Part shown: in pieces, positions 41,614 through 49,633 of the stretch | Position numbering within the stretch: the first letter of the stretch is position 1 | Layout of the letters: each line of letters begins with the position of its first letter | Assembly (NCBI RefSeq): GCF_030705415.1 | Contig: NZ_JAUZED010000011.1 | Coordinates: 1 to 56,046 of the forward strand | DNA length: 56,046 nucleotides | DNA from: Curtobacterium sp. A7_M15 | GTDB lineage: Bacteria > Actinomycetota > Actinomycetes > Actinomycetales > Microbacteriaceae | Direction: 5' to 3' | Made by a program: the position numbers and the translations under genes | Notes under the pieces: generated by a model | The model's database searches: none | The model's input: the letters and a program-made list of their open reading frames with translations, nothing else | Told to the model about the DNA's origin: nothing

Positions 41614-42569
41614 TGGCCGAGCCGGACGCGGCTGGGTCGCCGGAGCCCGGAGCGGCTCGTCGGTCGCGTCGACGACAGCACGCCGGCGGACCCGACGGGC
41701 GTGCGCGCGGGCGGCACCGTGGTGGTGCCGACGAGCGGTTCGCGGCGACGCTGCAGGCGCTCGGATCCCTCGCCCGCGACGGCGCGTCCGTCAGCGCCTC
41801 GGTGATCGACACCTCGACGGGGAAGGCCCTGCTGGCGGTGGACGACACGCTCGTCCAGCCGGTGGCCAGCCTCGGCCGCGTCTTGCTCCTCGTCGAGGTC
41901 GCCGCCCGGCTCGAGGACGGCGGGCTGCACGGCGACCGGCTGCAGCGGATGGCGCGCGACACCGCGACCGGGGCCGGGCTCTGGCAGTTCCTGCAGGAGC
42001 CGACCATGCAGGTGTCCGACCTGGCGACCCTCGTCGGGGCCGGTGCGGACGCCTGGGCGATGAACGCCCTGCTCTCCACCGTCGGGATCGACGCCGTCCG
42101 CGAGCGAGCCGAGTCGCTCGGGATCGAACGCACCGCCCTCATCGACCGGGTCCGGGACCGCCGTGGCCCGGACGACGCACCGGACGCCTCGGTCGCGCCG
42201 ACCGGCGAGCTCGCCTGGCTCATGCGTGGCCTGGCGCTCGGCGAGGTCGTGGACGAGGCGGTGTCGAACCGGGTGCTCGGGTGGCTGTCCCTCGCGTCCG
42301 ACCTCAGCCTCGTCGCGGGGTCCTTCGGGCTGGACCCGCTCGCGCACCGGGCGCTGGACCACGGGTTGCAGGTCGTCTCGGTGACCGGGTCGAGCACGGG
42401 GGTACGCGCCGAGGCCGGGATCCTGCGCGGGCCCGGGTCGTCGGTGAGCTACGCCGTGACGGTGACCTTCGACGACGCGTCGCTCCAGCGCCGCCTGGCG
42501 GTGATCGACGCGCTGCGGACGATGGGGACCGAGGTCCTCGAGGCGGTGCACGAACCCGCGACGCGATGA
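41613..42569 (+). CDS. Class A beta-lactamase-like protein lacking the catalytic lysine
   Basis: 318 residues. A basic, disordered N-terminus (about 40 residues) precedes a serine-hydrolase fold: SVSASVIDTSTGKALLAVDDTLVQPVASLGRVLLLVEVAARL corresponds to the S-x-x-K helix, but here it reads Ser86-Leu-Gly-Arg89. The W-A-M-N segment stands where SDN would be, and TGSSTGV near the C-terminus where K-T-G would be. No signal peptide. With Arg replacing Lys it is probably not a beta-lactamase; it may be a binding or regulatory relative. Translationally coupled to pepO (TGATG). Confidence 0.7.
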   Translation: MAEPDAAGSPEPGAARRSRRRQHAGGPDGRARGRHRGGADERFAATLQALGSLARDGASVSASVIDTSTGKALLAVDDTLVQPVASLGRVLLLVEVAARLEDGGLHGDRLQRMARDTATGAGLWQFLQEPTMQVSDLATLVGAGADAWAMNALLSTVGIDAVRERAESLGIERTALIDRVRDRRGPDDAPDASVAPTGELAWLMRGLALGEVVDEAVSNRVLGWLSLASDLSLVAGSFGLDPLAHRALDHGLQVVSVTGSSTGVRAEAGILRGPGSSVSYAVTVTFDDASLQRRLAVIDALRTMGTEVLEAVHEPATR

Positions 42570-42605
42570 GCGGACCGACCTGCGGACCGCGGGGAGCGGC
42601 CCCGG

Positions 42606-43022
42606 TCAGCGGAGCAGGACGAACGACCGGAGCGGGGCCGGTCGGACGTCGTGCACCTCGACGAAGCCCCGCGACTCGTAGAACGCGCGCTGCACCGGCT
42701 CGGTGTCGGTCGTCAGCACGGTCTGGCGGACGTACGCGTACCGCTCGAGGACGGCGTCGAGCAGCGCGCCGCCGATGCCGGACCGGTGGTGGTCCGGCGC
42801 GACGAGCACGTCCTGCACGTACACGATCGTCGCGCCGTCCGACACGGTCCGGACCAGCCCGACGAGCGACCCCTGCGCGTCCCGGGCGGTCAGCACGAGG
42901 TGTGAACCGAGGACCGCGGCGACGAGGGTCTCCGGCTCCCGCGTGTACGCGGTCCAGCCGACATCGCGGTACAGCGCGAGGAGTTCGTCCCCGCCGGGTC
43001 GTTCCTCCGCGATCACCACCAC
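42606..43022 (-). CDS. GNAT-family N-acetyltransferase
   Basis: 138-residue acetyltransferase: LALYRDVGWTAYT at the start, GSLVGLVRTVSDGATIVYVQDVLVAPDHHRSGIGGALLDAVLER (motif A with R-x-x-G-I-G), and AFYESRGFVEV. The GWTAY-type start suggests the YitI/YdfB-like group. GTG at 43022. It lies 18 bases downstream of the lipoprotein gene, same strand, so co-transcription is likely. Acceptor unknown. Confidence 0.88.
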   Translation of the reverse strand: MVVIAEERPGGDELLALYRDVGWTAYTREPETLVAAVLGSHLVLTARDAQGSLVGLVRTVSDGATIVYVQDVLVAPDHHRSGIGGALLDAVLERYAYVRQTVLTTDTEPVQRAFYESRGFVEVHDVRPAPLRSFVLLR

Positions 43023-43040
43023 GGTCCCATCGTGGCAGAC

Positions 43041-43739
43041 TCAGTCGGCGGCCTGCCCCGCGGGGACGAAGGCCTGCACGTCCAGCTCCGTCACCTTCGT
43101 CGACCGGCACGCGGCGAACTCGGTGTAGGCGATGAAGAGGGACTGCTTCGACCCGGGCGGGTACACCCGGAAGCCGTCGGGCGAGGTGGGGTCGCACGTC
43201 GACTCCGGGTAGTTCTCCGAGTTGGTGACCTCGAGCGGTGCCACGGCCTCCTCGCCGGACGCCAGCGTGACGGTCGGGTGCGGGGCCGCCCGGTCCAGCG
43301 TCGCGGCGTTGCCGATCTGCGTGCCGTTCGTGTCGCCGACGAAGGAGACCCCGGGCCAGCCCTGCAGCGTGCAGGTCGACGAGCCGGTGTTGCGCAGGAC
43401 GAGGTGCACGATCGTGCTCCCGGCGGCGCCGCCGCTGCCGGCCTCGATGCTGCCGGCGAGCGAGGACGTCGCGCAGGCCGAGGACCCGGCGGCCGAGGAC
43501 CCGCCCGAGGACCCGCCCGTCGATCCGCCCGTCGATCCGCCCGTCGCACCGTCGGACGGGCTCGGCGTCGACGCGGAGCCGGACGGCGCGGACGAGGCCG
43601 CCGACGACGGGGTCGCCGTGACGGTCTCCGTCGTCGTGGCCGACGGGGTCGTGGTGCCGCCCGAGGAGCAGCCGGCGAGCAGACCGACGGCGACGATGCC
43701 GACGGCGACGAGGAGCGGGGAACCTGCGCGACGTTGCAT
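43041..43739 (-). CDS. DUF4232 lipoprotein
   Basis: 232-residue predicted surface lipoprotein. Lipobox L-L-A-G-C with Cys24 as the lipidation site. A Ser/Thr/Gly/Pro-rich linker follows (residues 25-85, containing repeated GGS-TGG units), then a DUF4232 beta-sandwich domain (about 88-230: STIVHLVLRNTGSSTCTLQGWPGVSFVGD). The linker is a spacer across the cell wall. Function of DUF4232 is unknown; it is common in actinobacterial envelopes. ATG at 43739. Confidence 0.87.
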   Translation of the reverse strand: MQRRAGSPLLVAVGIVAVGLLAGCSSGGTTTPSATTTETVTATPSSAASSAPSGSASTPSPSDGATGGSTGGSTGGSSGGSSAAGSSACATSSLAGSIEAGSGGAAGSTIVHLVLRNTGSSTCTLQGWPGVSFVGDTNGTQIGNAATLDRAAPHPTVTLASGEEAVAPLEVTNSENYPESTCDPTSPDGFRVYPPGSKQSLFIAYTEFAACRSTKVTELDVQAFVPAGQAAD

Positions 43740-43842
43740 GAGCCAACGGAACCACCGTCCCGGGGTACACGTCTCGGGTGGCGCTCAGCCACCCCGAGCA
43801 CACTCCAGGACACGCGCCAGCGCACGAGCAACGGAGGTCGAC

Positions 43843-44118
43843 ATGGCAGGGAAGCACGAACAGGCACGCGGCGACGAGGGTCGTTCGGACGGTGTCGAGC
43901 CCCGCGCCGGGGCCTTCACCGACAGCGAGATACCGGGCGAGACCCCGGTGGTGTCGAACGAGCCGGCGGGCGAGTTCGTCTCGAGTGACATCCCCGGCGA
44001 GACCCGTCCAGAGGGCGGCGACGGCGAGGGCGAGTACGTCGAGTCGGACATCCCCGGCGAGGCCGAGCCCACCCCGGACGGCGAGGTCGGTCACTACGTC
44101 GACCGCGACCAGGCCTGA
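43843..44118 (+). CDS. Acidic repeat protein with 20-residue SDIPGE repeats (91 aa)
   Basis: 91-residue soluble, acidic, probably disordered protein. After a 20-residue polar start, a 20-residue unit repeats at exact spacing: AGAFTDSEIPGE (22-33), AGEFVSSDIPGE (42-53), EGEYVESDIPGE (62-73), and a shortened VGHYVDRDQA (82-91). The core is G-x-F/Y-x-x-S-D/E-I-P-G-E. No cysteines, no membrane segment, no signal peptide. GGAGG lies 5 bases before the ATG at 43843. Divergent from the DUF4232 lipoprotein. I do not recognise the family; the repeats could bind a partner or calcium, which is speculation. Confidence 0.75.
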   Translation: MAGKHEQARGDEGRSDGVEPRAGAFTDSEIPGETPVVSNEPAGEFVSSDIPGETRPEGGDGEGEYVESDIPGEAEPTPDGEVGHYVDRDQA

Positions 44119-44119
44119 C

Positions 44120-44500
44120 CTAGTCGATCAGACCCGCCGCCACGAGGCGGCGGAGCGTCTCCACGCCCGCCGGCGGGCACCGGTCTGCGTCCGCAGAGGT
44201 GACCCACTCGACCTCGTCCACCTCGGCTGAGGCGACCGGCGTGGCGGTGTCGAGCGCGCCTCCTGGACGGACGAGGAACAGTGCCATCGCGACCATCGTG
44301 CCGGGGGCCTGGCCGTGCGCTGGCTCGGTGACGGTGCCGAAGGCCTCGACGTCGTCGACGGTCAGCCGCAGGCCGGTCTCCTCGAGGGCCTCACGCAGGA
44401 CCGCCTCGACGTCGGTCTCGTGCGGTTCCGCCTTGCCGCCGGGGAGGTAGAGGACGTCGCGCATCCGCGCGCGCACCATCAGGAGGCGGCGGTCGCGCAC
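44120..44500 (-). CDS. Nudix hydrolase
   Basis: 126-residue pyrophosphohydrolase. Nudix box at residues 21-43 (GGKAEPHETDVEAVLREALEETG) is intact. The usual first strand seems to lie upstream of the GTG used here: the frame is open to about 44554 and reads LRVSALLLV, but without a standard start codon, so initiation may be at the CTG at 44524 or elsewhere. It follows hemA on the same strand by at most about 50 bases. Stops adjacent to the convergent repeat-protein gene. Confidence 0.82.
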   Translation of the reverse strand: MRDRRLLMVRARMRDVLYLPGGKAEPHETDVEAVLREALEETGLRLTVDDVEAFGTVTEPAHGQAPGTMVAMALFLVRPGGALDTATPVASAEVDEVEWVTSADADRCPPAGVETLRRLVAAGLID

Positions 44501-44547
44501 CAGCAGCAGCGCACTGACGCGCAGGGTCGCGGGGTGGCCCTGGAGGC

Positions 44548-45879
44548 TCAGCTCGCGTCCGCCTCGTCGGTGCGGTCGTGCTCGATCCGCTCGGGCGCGG
44601 TGCGCTCCGCGAGCGGCACCACCGGCGAGGGCAGCTCCGCCTCGGGCACGGGACGGACGCCGAAGAGGGCGTCGAGCGCCCCGACGAACTCCTCGCCGCG
44701 GCCGGCGCGACCGAGCTCACGGGCACGCACCGAGGGACGGTGGAGCAGGACGCCGACGAGGTGCCGGAGGGCGCGCTCGGTCTGCTCGGCCGAGGCGTCG
44801 TCGCCGTCCGCGCGGCGCTTCGCGCGGTCGATCTCGTCGTCGAGGATGTCGAAGACGTGCTTGCGGAAGGCCACGAGCGCCGGCGTCGTCGACTGTTCGA
44901 GGGCCTGGGCGCGGAAGCGGGACACGGCGTCGTCGACCATCGCGCGGGCCTCGGACTCGGCGTTCAGCTCGGCGATCGGGGCGTGGATGCTGATCGTCTC
45001 GAGGTCGAGCAGCTCGACACCCTCGACACCGGCCGCGTCGGGGTCGACGTTGCGGGGGAGCCCGAGGTCGATGACGATGCGTCGGACGCCGTCGTCGAGG
45101 TCGGCCGGCTCGACGACCGGGACCTCGCTCGAGGTGCAGGTGATCACGACGTCGCTCTCGCCGATGGCCTGGCGCAGGTCGCGGGCGGCGACGAGGTCGT
45201 GCTTGGCGGCGAACCACGGCGCCCGCCCCGACGGCGAGAACACCTGGATGTTCGTGGCGCCGCGATCGCGCAGGGCGGCGATGGTCGTGGCCGCGTAGCT
45301 GCCGGTGCCGACCAGCAGCACGCGGGTCCGGCCCCAGTCGGTGACACGTGACGACGCGAGCTCGAGGCCGAGTCGCACGAGCGAACGACCGGCGGCGCCG
45401 ATGCGGGTGCGGGTCTTGACGCCGCGGGAGGTGTGCGCGGCTTCCTGGAAGAGGCGCTCGAGGTCCGAGGTGGTGGTGCCGTTCGAGCGGGCGTCCTCGA
45501 GCGAGCGGCGGACCTGCCCGGAGATCTCGGTCTCGCCGACCACGACGGACTCGAGGCCGCTCGAGACGGCGAAGAGGTGCTGCACGACGTCCTTGCCACC
45601 GAGCACGTTCACGGACTCGAGGACCTCGGCGGGGTCGAGGTCGCTCGCGGTGGCGACGGCGTCGACGGTGGCCGAGACGGCGGAGTCGCGGTCGTCCCCC
45701 GCGATGTCGAGGTAGGCCTCGAAGCGGTTGCAGGTGGCGAGGACGACGGCCCCGTCGAGCACGTCGGAGTCCGTCACGAGACGGCTCGCGGCGGTCGGTG
45801 CGCCGATGCTCAGTCGCTCCAGGAGATCGAAGCTGGCGTTGCGATGCGACGCCGTGAGACAGATGAGCACGTCATCCAT
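44548..45879 (-). CDS. hemA: Glutamyl-tRNA reductase
   Basis: 443-residue enzyme that reduces glutamyl-tRNA to glutamate-1-semialdehyde, the first committed haem step. The catalytic Cys50 is in LATCNRFEAYLD. GETEISGQVRRSLEDAR and the NADPH domain VLLVGTGSYAATTIAALRDRGA follow, then VIDLGLPRNVDP and the C-terminal dimerisation helices. A charged tail of about 60 residues is longer than usual. ATG at 45879. Divergent from hemE across 81 bases, so both start from one regulatory region. Confidence 0.96.
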   Translation of the reverse strand: MDDVLICLTASHRNASFDLLERLSIGAPTAASRLVTDSDVLDGAVVLATCNRFEAYLDIAGDDRDSAVSATVDAVATASDLDPAEVLESVNVLGGKDVVQHLFAVSSGLESVVVGETEISGQVRRSLEDARSNGTTTSDLERLFQEAAHTSRGVKTRTRIGAAGRSLVRLGLELASSRVTDWGRTRVLLVGTGSYAATTIAALRDRGATNIQVFSPSGRAPWFAAKHDLVAARDLRQAIGESDVVITCTSSEVPVVEPADLDDGVRRIVIDLGLPRNVDPDAAGVEGVELLDLETISIHAPIAELNAESEARAMVDDAVSRFRAQALEQSTTPALVAFRKHVFDILDDEIDRAKRRADGDDASAEQTERALRHLVGVLLHRPSVRARELGRAGRGEEFVGALDALFGVRPVPEAELPSPVVPLAERTAPERIEHDRTDEADAS

Positions 45880-45960
45880 GGTAACTCGCGTTGCGCCCGG
45901 CTCCCGTTCGGGTCCTGCGTGCTCGGGATACACCCCGTTCGCCGATGGGAGAATCGTCCG

Positions 45961-47085
45961 GTGACCGACGCATCCACGACCGCTCTGCCCGCCTCGCACC
46001 CGCTCGTCTCCGGGCGGACGGCGGGCTCGTCCCTCGTCCGGGCGCTCCGCGGCGACCGGCCGGAGACCCTGCCGGTGTGGTTCATGCGCCAGGCCGGTCG
46101 GTCGCTGCCGGAGTACCGCGAACTGCGGGTCGGCACGGCCATGCTCGACGCCTGCCTCGACCCGGCGATGGCGTCGGAGATCACGCTGCAGCCGGTCCGT
46201 CGGCACGGGGTCGGCGCGGGCATCTTCTTCAGCGACATCGTCGTGCCGATCAAGCTCGCGGGTGTGGACGTCGAGATCGTCCCGGGCCGTGGTCCGGTCC
46301 TGGCGTCCCCGGTCCGCACGGCGGCCGACGTCGACGCTCTGGGAGCGCTCGAGCCGAGTGCCCTCGCCCCGATCACCGAGGCCGTGGCGCGCACGGTCGA
46401 GCAGCTCGGCGACACCCCGCTCATCGGGTTCGCCGGCGCACCCTTCACGCTCGCCGCGTACCTGGTCGAGGGCGGACCGTCGAAGGACCACATCCGCGCC
46501 CGGACGCTCATGCACTCCGACCCGGAGACGTGGTCGCGGCTGCTCGCCTGGGCGGCCGGGGTCTCGGGGGCGTTCCTCCGGGCCCAGGTGCTCGCGGGAG
46601 CCTCCGCCGCACAGCTCTTCGACTCGTGGGTCGGCTCGCTCTCCCGCGAGGACTACGTCTCCCGCGTGGCACCGCACTCGGCCGCGGCACTCGACCACGT
46701 GACCGACCTCGGCGTCCCGCGCATCCACTTCGGTGTCGGCAGCGGCGAGGTCCTGCGCGACATGACGACCTTCGGCACCGACCGGGTCGGCGTCGACGCC
46801 GTCGGCGTGGACTGGCGGCTGCCGCTCGACGAGGCCGTGCGCCGGGTCGGCACCGAGGTCACCGTGCAGGGCAACATCGACCCGGCGATGCTCGCGGCCC
46901 CGTGGGACGTGCTCGAGGCCCACGTCCGCGACGTCGTCCGCCGTGGTGGTGCCGCTCGGGCGCACGTCGTCAACCTCGGGCACGGTGTCCCGCCGGAGAC
47001 CGACCCGACCGTGCTCACCCGCATCGTCTCCCTCGTCCACGAGCTCGGGGACGGGACGGACGTGTCGACCGGAGCGCACGCGTGA
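45961..47085 (+). CDS. hemE: Uroporphyrinogen decarboxylase
   Basis: 374-residue enzyme that decarboxylates uroporphyrinogen III to coproporphyrinogen III. Signature PVWFMRQAGRSLPEYR near the N-terminus, GIFFSDIVVPIKLAGVDVEIVPGRGPV (catalytic Asp region), FAGAPFTLAAYLVEG, and QGNIDPAML near the C-terminus. GTG at 45961 sits 6 bases after a GAGAAT -10-like box (45949-45954), so the transcript may be leaderless. First gene of the haem operon. GTGA overlap with cgoX. Confidence 0.96.
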   Translation: MTDASTTALPASHPLVSGRTAGSSLVRALRGDRPETLPVWFMRQAGRSLPEYRELRVGTAMLDACLDPAMASEITLQPVRRHGVGAGIFFSDIVVPIKLAGVDVEIVPGRGPVLASPVRTAADVDALGALEPSALAPITEAVARTVEQLGDTPLIGFAGAPFTLAAYLVEGGPSKDHIRARTLMHSDPETWSRLLAWAAGVSGAFLRAQVLAGASAAQLFDSWVGSLSREDYVSRVAPHSAAALDHVTDLGVPRIHFGVGSGEVLRDMTTFGTDRVGVDAVGVDWRLPLDEAVRRVGTEVTVQGNIDPAMLAAPWDVLEAHVRDVVRRGGAARAHVVNLGHGVPPETDPTVLTRIVSLVHELGDGTDVSTGAHA

Positions 47086-48491
47086 CCGACGTCGTCGTGG
47101 TCGGCGGCGGGGTCGCCGGCCTCGTCGCCGCGCGGGACCTGGCGAAGGGCGGTGCCCACGTCGTCCTCGTCGAGGGCTCCGGCGTGCTCGGCGGGATGGT
47201 CCGGCGGCACACCGTCGCGGGACTCGACCTCGACATGGCGGCGGACTCGTTCGCGACCCGCAACGACGCCGTCGGCCGGCTGGCGATCGAACTCGGCCTG
47301 GGCAACGAGATCACCACGCCGGACCCGCGCGGTGCGTGGCTGATGACCAGGGACGGCCGGACGGCCCCGATCCCGCAGACCGGCCTGCTCGGGATCCCGG
47401 GGAGCCCGATGGCGGCCGACGTGCTCGCGGTGGTCGGGCAGAAGGCTGCGCTCCGGGCGCAGATGGACTCGCTGCTGCCGTCCCTGGTCGGGTCGAGGGC
47501 ACCGTCGCTCGGCGAGCTGGTCCGGAAGCGCATGGGCGAGCAGGTCCTCGACGACCTCGTGGTCCCGATCGTCGCCGGTGTGCACTCGACGCACCCGGAC
47601 GACCTCGACCCGGAGCGGGTCGCGCCCGGACTGCGGGCGGCGCTCCTGCGTGAGGGCTCCTTGGCCCGGGCGGTCCTCGCCCTCCGCGCCCGTGCGACGG
47701 CCGGGTCCGCCGTGCAGGGCATCCGCGGTGGGATCGTGCGGCTCGTGGACGAGCTCGTGGCAGACATGGAGACCTACCGGGTCGACGTGCGACTGCACAC
47801 CCGGGCCACCGCGATCGAGGAGCACGCGGTGGACGTCCGCACCGACGACGGCGAGACGGAGCGGCTGGTGGCCGAGCACGTGCTCGCGTCGACGGCCGAC
47901 CCCGCGCGCACGGCCCGACCCGTCCGCACGGGCATCGAGCTCGTGACGCTCGTCGTCGACCAGCACGAGCTCGACGCGGCACCGCGCGGCACCGGGATGC
48001 TCGTGCACCCCGACGCACCCGGTGTCCGGGCGAAGGCGATCACGCACGCGACGGTGAAGTGGCCGTGGCTGGCCGAGGCCGCGGGCGGACGACACGTCCT
48101 GCGGTTGAGCTACGCGACGTCGGACGCGGCTGCGACGTGGGGTGCCATCGCGACGTCGGACGCGACCGCGACGTCGGACGCGACCGCGGCGGTGGACGCG
48201 ACCGCCTCGGGGACCGCAGCCGGAGCCGTCGAGACCGGGAGGAGCCTCCCGGTCGACCCGGACGACGCCGTCGGGACCCGCGCCGCCCAGGACGCCGCCG
48301 CGCTGCTCGGGGTGCCGGTCCCGGCGTCCGCCGTGGTCGGTGCCGCGCGTGTCCGGTGGCACGGACCGGACACGACCGCGGCCGGCCTCGCCGACGGTGT
48401 GGTCGGGATCGGCGAGGCGTCCACCGGCCGGGGACTCGCCGGGATCGTCGGGGCCGCACGGACCGCCGCTGAGCGCATCCTGGGTTCCTGA
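47082..48491 (+). CDS. cgoX: Coproporphyrinogen III oxidase (HemY/CgoX)
   Basis: 469-residue FAD enzyme. In Gram-positive bacteria it oxidises coproporphyrinogen III to coproporphyrin III, membrane-associated. FAD motif GGGVAGLVAARDL (residues 7-19), then GGMVRRHTVAGLDLDMAADSFATRN, and C-terminal GIGEASTGRGLAGIVGAARTA. An insertion of about 40 residues rich in Ala/Thr/Ser/Asp (ATSDAT repeats), from an 18-base tandem repeat (48115-48204), interrupts the C-terminal region after VLRLSY. Starts by GTGA overlap with hemE. Confidence 0.92.
   Translation: MTDVVVVGGGVAGLVAARDLAKGGAHVVLVEGSGVLGGMVRRHTVAGLDLDMAADSFATRNDAVGRLAIELGLGNEITTPDPRGAWLMTRDGRTAPIPQTGLLGIPGSPMAADVLAVVGQKAALRAQMDSLLPSLVGSRAPSLGELVRKRMGEQVLDDLVVPIVAGVHSTHPDDLDPERVAPGLRAALLREGSLARAVLALRARATAGSAVQGIRGGIVRLVDELVADMETYRVDVRLHTRATAIEEHAVDVRTDDGETERLVAEHVLASTADPARTARPVRTGIELVTLVVDQHELDAAPRGTGMLVHPDAPGVRAKAITHATVKWPWLAEAAGGRHVLRLSYATSDAAATWGAIATSDATATSDATAAVDATASGTAAGAVETGRSLPVDPDDAVGTRAAQDAAALLGVPVPASAVVGAARVRWHGPDTTAAGLADGVVGIGEASTGRGLAGIVGAARTAAERILGS
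48115..48204 (+). repeat. 18-base tandem repeat, five units, inside cgoX
   Basis: Five consecutive 18-base units in register (48115, 48133, 48151, 48169, 48187). Units 3 and 4 are identical (CGACGTCGGACGCGACCG); the others are degenerate. They encode six-residue repeats of the type ATSDAT. Confidence 0.9.
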
Positions 48492-48590
48492 GCGGACCGC
48501 ACACGGTCGGAGGGCTACTGTTGCGGTGAACGCCGGATGTATTCCGTTCGGCGCATGACCACGCACACTGACCCAACGGAGGATTCGCAC

Positions 48591-48845
48591 ATGCGAGGCA
48601 AGCTCCTGTTCGTCGCCGGCGCCGCTCTCGGGTACGTCCTGGGATCGCGAGCCGGACGGGCGCGGTACGAGCAGATCAAGACCGTCAGCGGCAAGATCTG
48701 GAACAGCAACGGCGTCCAGAAGGGCGTCCACGTCGCCGAGGACTTCATCGCCGACAAGACCCCGGACGTCGCCGAGTTCGTCGGTGAGCAGACGAAGAAG
48801 GTCGTCCGCAAGGTCGGGCAGAAGAAGGACAGCCAGACCTCATGA
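48591..48845 (+). CDS. YtxH-like small membrane protein
   Basis: 84 residues: one N-terminal membrane segment with glycine motif (LLFVAGAALGYVLGSRAGRARYEQI) followed by a Lys-rich helix. The Gly-rich helix and following basic stretch resemble YtxH-domain stress proteins. ATG at 48591 has GGAGG (48578-48582) eight bases upstream. ATGA overlap with the next gene. Lies 99 bases after cgoX, so it may have its own promoter. Confidence 0.78.
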   Translation: MRGKLLFVAGAALGYVLGSRAGRARYEQIKTVSGKIWNSNGVQKGVHVAEDFIADKTPDVAEFVGEQTKKVVRKVGQKKDSQTS

Positions 48846-49300
48846 CCGACACCCGCGACCGCAAGCCGCGTTCGCTGTTCGGCCTGGTCGGCGACGTCCC
48901 CAAGCTCGTCAAGGAGCTGGTGACGGGTGAGCTGAACCTGCTCAAGGCCGAGATGCTGACGAAGGCGAAGATCTTCGGCCTCGCAGCGGGTCTGCTCGTG
49001 GGTGCGCTCGTGATCGTCCTCTACGCGATCGGCGTCCTGCTGACCGCGGCCGTCATGGGTCTCGCGACCGTGATGCCGGCGTGGCTCGCAGCCCTCGTCA
49101 TCGCCGTCGTGATGCTCATCGTCGCCGGCATCCTCGGCCTGCTCGGCTGGAAGCGCCTGAAGAAGGGGCTCCCGATCACGCCGAAGCGCACCATCGACAG
49201 CGTGAAGAACGACGTCAACGCGGTGAAGGGCCTCGGCAAGAAGCCGACCCCGCCGACGCAGTACGGCACCCGCAAGCCCGACGTCGGCGGCCGCTTCTAG
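48842..49300 (+). CDS. Holin-X family membrane protein (phage holin-like)
   Basis: 152 residues: N-terminal amphipathic part (GDVPKLVKELVTGELNLLKAEMLTKAKIFG), two long membrane helices (about 46-72 and 78-102), then a basic C-tail with KRLKKGLPITPKRTIDSVKNDV. It matches the actinobacterial holin-X superfamily (PF07332-like), which is chromosomal and not clearly tied to lysis. ATGA overlap with the YtxH-like gene and 45 bases before the DUF3618 gene indicate a transcriptional unit. Confidence 0.85.
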   Translation: MTDTRDRKPRSLFGLVGDVPKLVKELVTGELNLLKAEMLTKAKIFGLAAGLLVGALVIVLYAIGVLLTAAVMGLATVMPAWLAALVIAVVMLIVAGILGLLGWKRLKKGLPITPKRTIDSVKNDVNAVKGLGKKPTPPTQYGTRKPDVGGRF

Positions 49301-49345
49301 CGACGCACCGCCCCGTCCACCACCCCCACACCCCGGAGGACCCAC

Positions 49346-49576
49346 GTGACCGATCAGCACGACGACCTGGCCGACCGCGTCGCGGCGACCCGCGCCCAGC
49401 TGTTCGACACCCTCGACGCGATCGAGGACAAGCTCAACGTCCCGAAGCAGATCGGGATCGCCGCGTCGAAGGTCAAGCGCGGGATCGACGAGAAGCCGGT
49501 GCCGTACCTGGCCGGGCTCGCAGCGGGCGTGGCAGTGGTCGGGGGTATCGTCGTAGCGGTGCTCCGACGGCGGTAG
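49346..49576 (+). CDS. DUF3618 small membrane protein
   Basis: 76 residues: N-terminal acidic helix (DLADRVAATRAQLFDTLDAIEDKLNVPKQ, the DUF3618 pattern) and one C-terminal membrane segment (LAGLAAGVAVVGGIVVAVLRRR). GTG at 49346 after GGAGG. Usually found next to holin-X and YtxH genes, as here. Function unknown; envelope role likely. Confidence 0.85.
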   Translation: MTDQHDDLADRVAATRAQLFDTLDAIEDKLNVPKQIGIAASKVKRGIDEKPVPYLAGLAAGVAVVGGIVVAVLRRR

Positions 49577-49601
49577 CGCTCGCCGTCGAAAGGGGAGCGG
49601 C

Positions 49602-49615
49602 GTCACCTTTGTGAC
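49602..49615. promoter_or_regulatory. Inverted repeat GTCAC-CTTT-GTGAC upstream of chdC
   Basis: Perfect 5-bp arms with a 4-base centre, 18 bases before the chdC ATG. Overlaps the place of a -35 for a possible leaderless promoter (GACAAT at 49622-49627, 6 bases before the ATG). Could bind a haem- or redox-responsive regulator; only the repeat itself is observed. Confidence 0.4.
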
Positions 49616-49633
49616 CGATAGGACAATGGACAC

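Noticed and set aside
43500..43560. Short GC-rich repeats as a regulatory or CRISPR element
   Set aside because: They lie inside the Ser/Gly-rich linker of the DUF4232 lipoprotein and reflect its GGS-TGG repeats.
46653..48731. Long antisense frame opposite hemE and cgoX
   Set aside because: Composition is typical of antisense shadows, while the sense frames encode unmistakable haem enzymes with coupled starts.
48842..49300. Prophage remnant suggested by the holin-like gene
   Set aside because: Holin-X, YtxH and DUF3618 form a common chromosomal trio in actinobacteria; no other phage genes, integrase or att sites are present.
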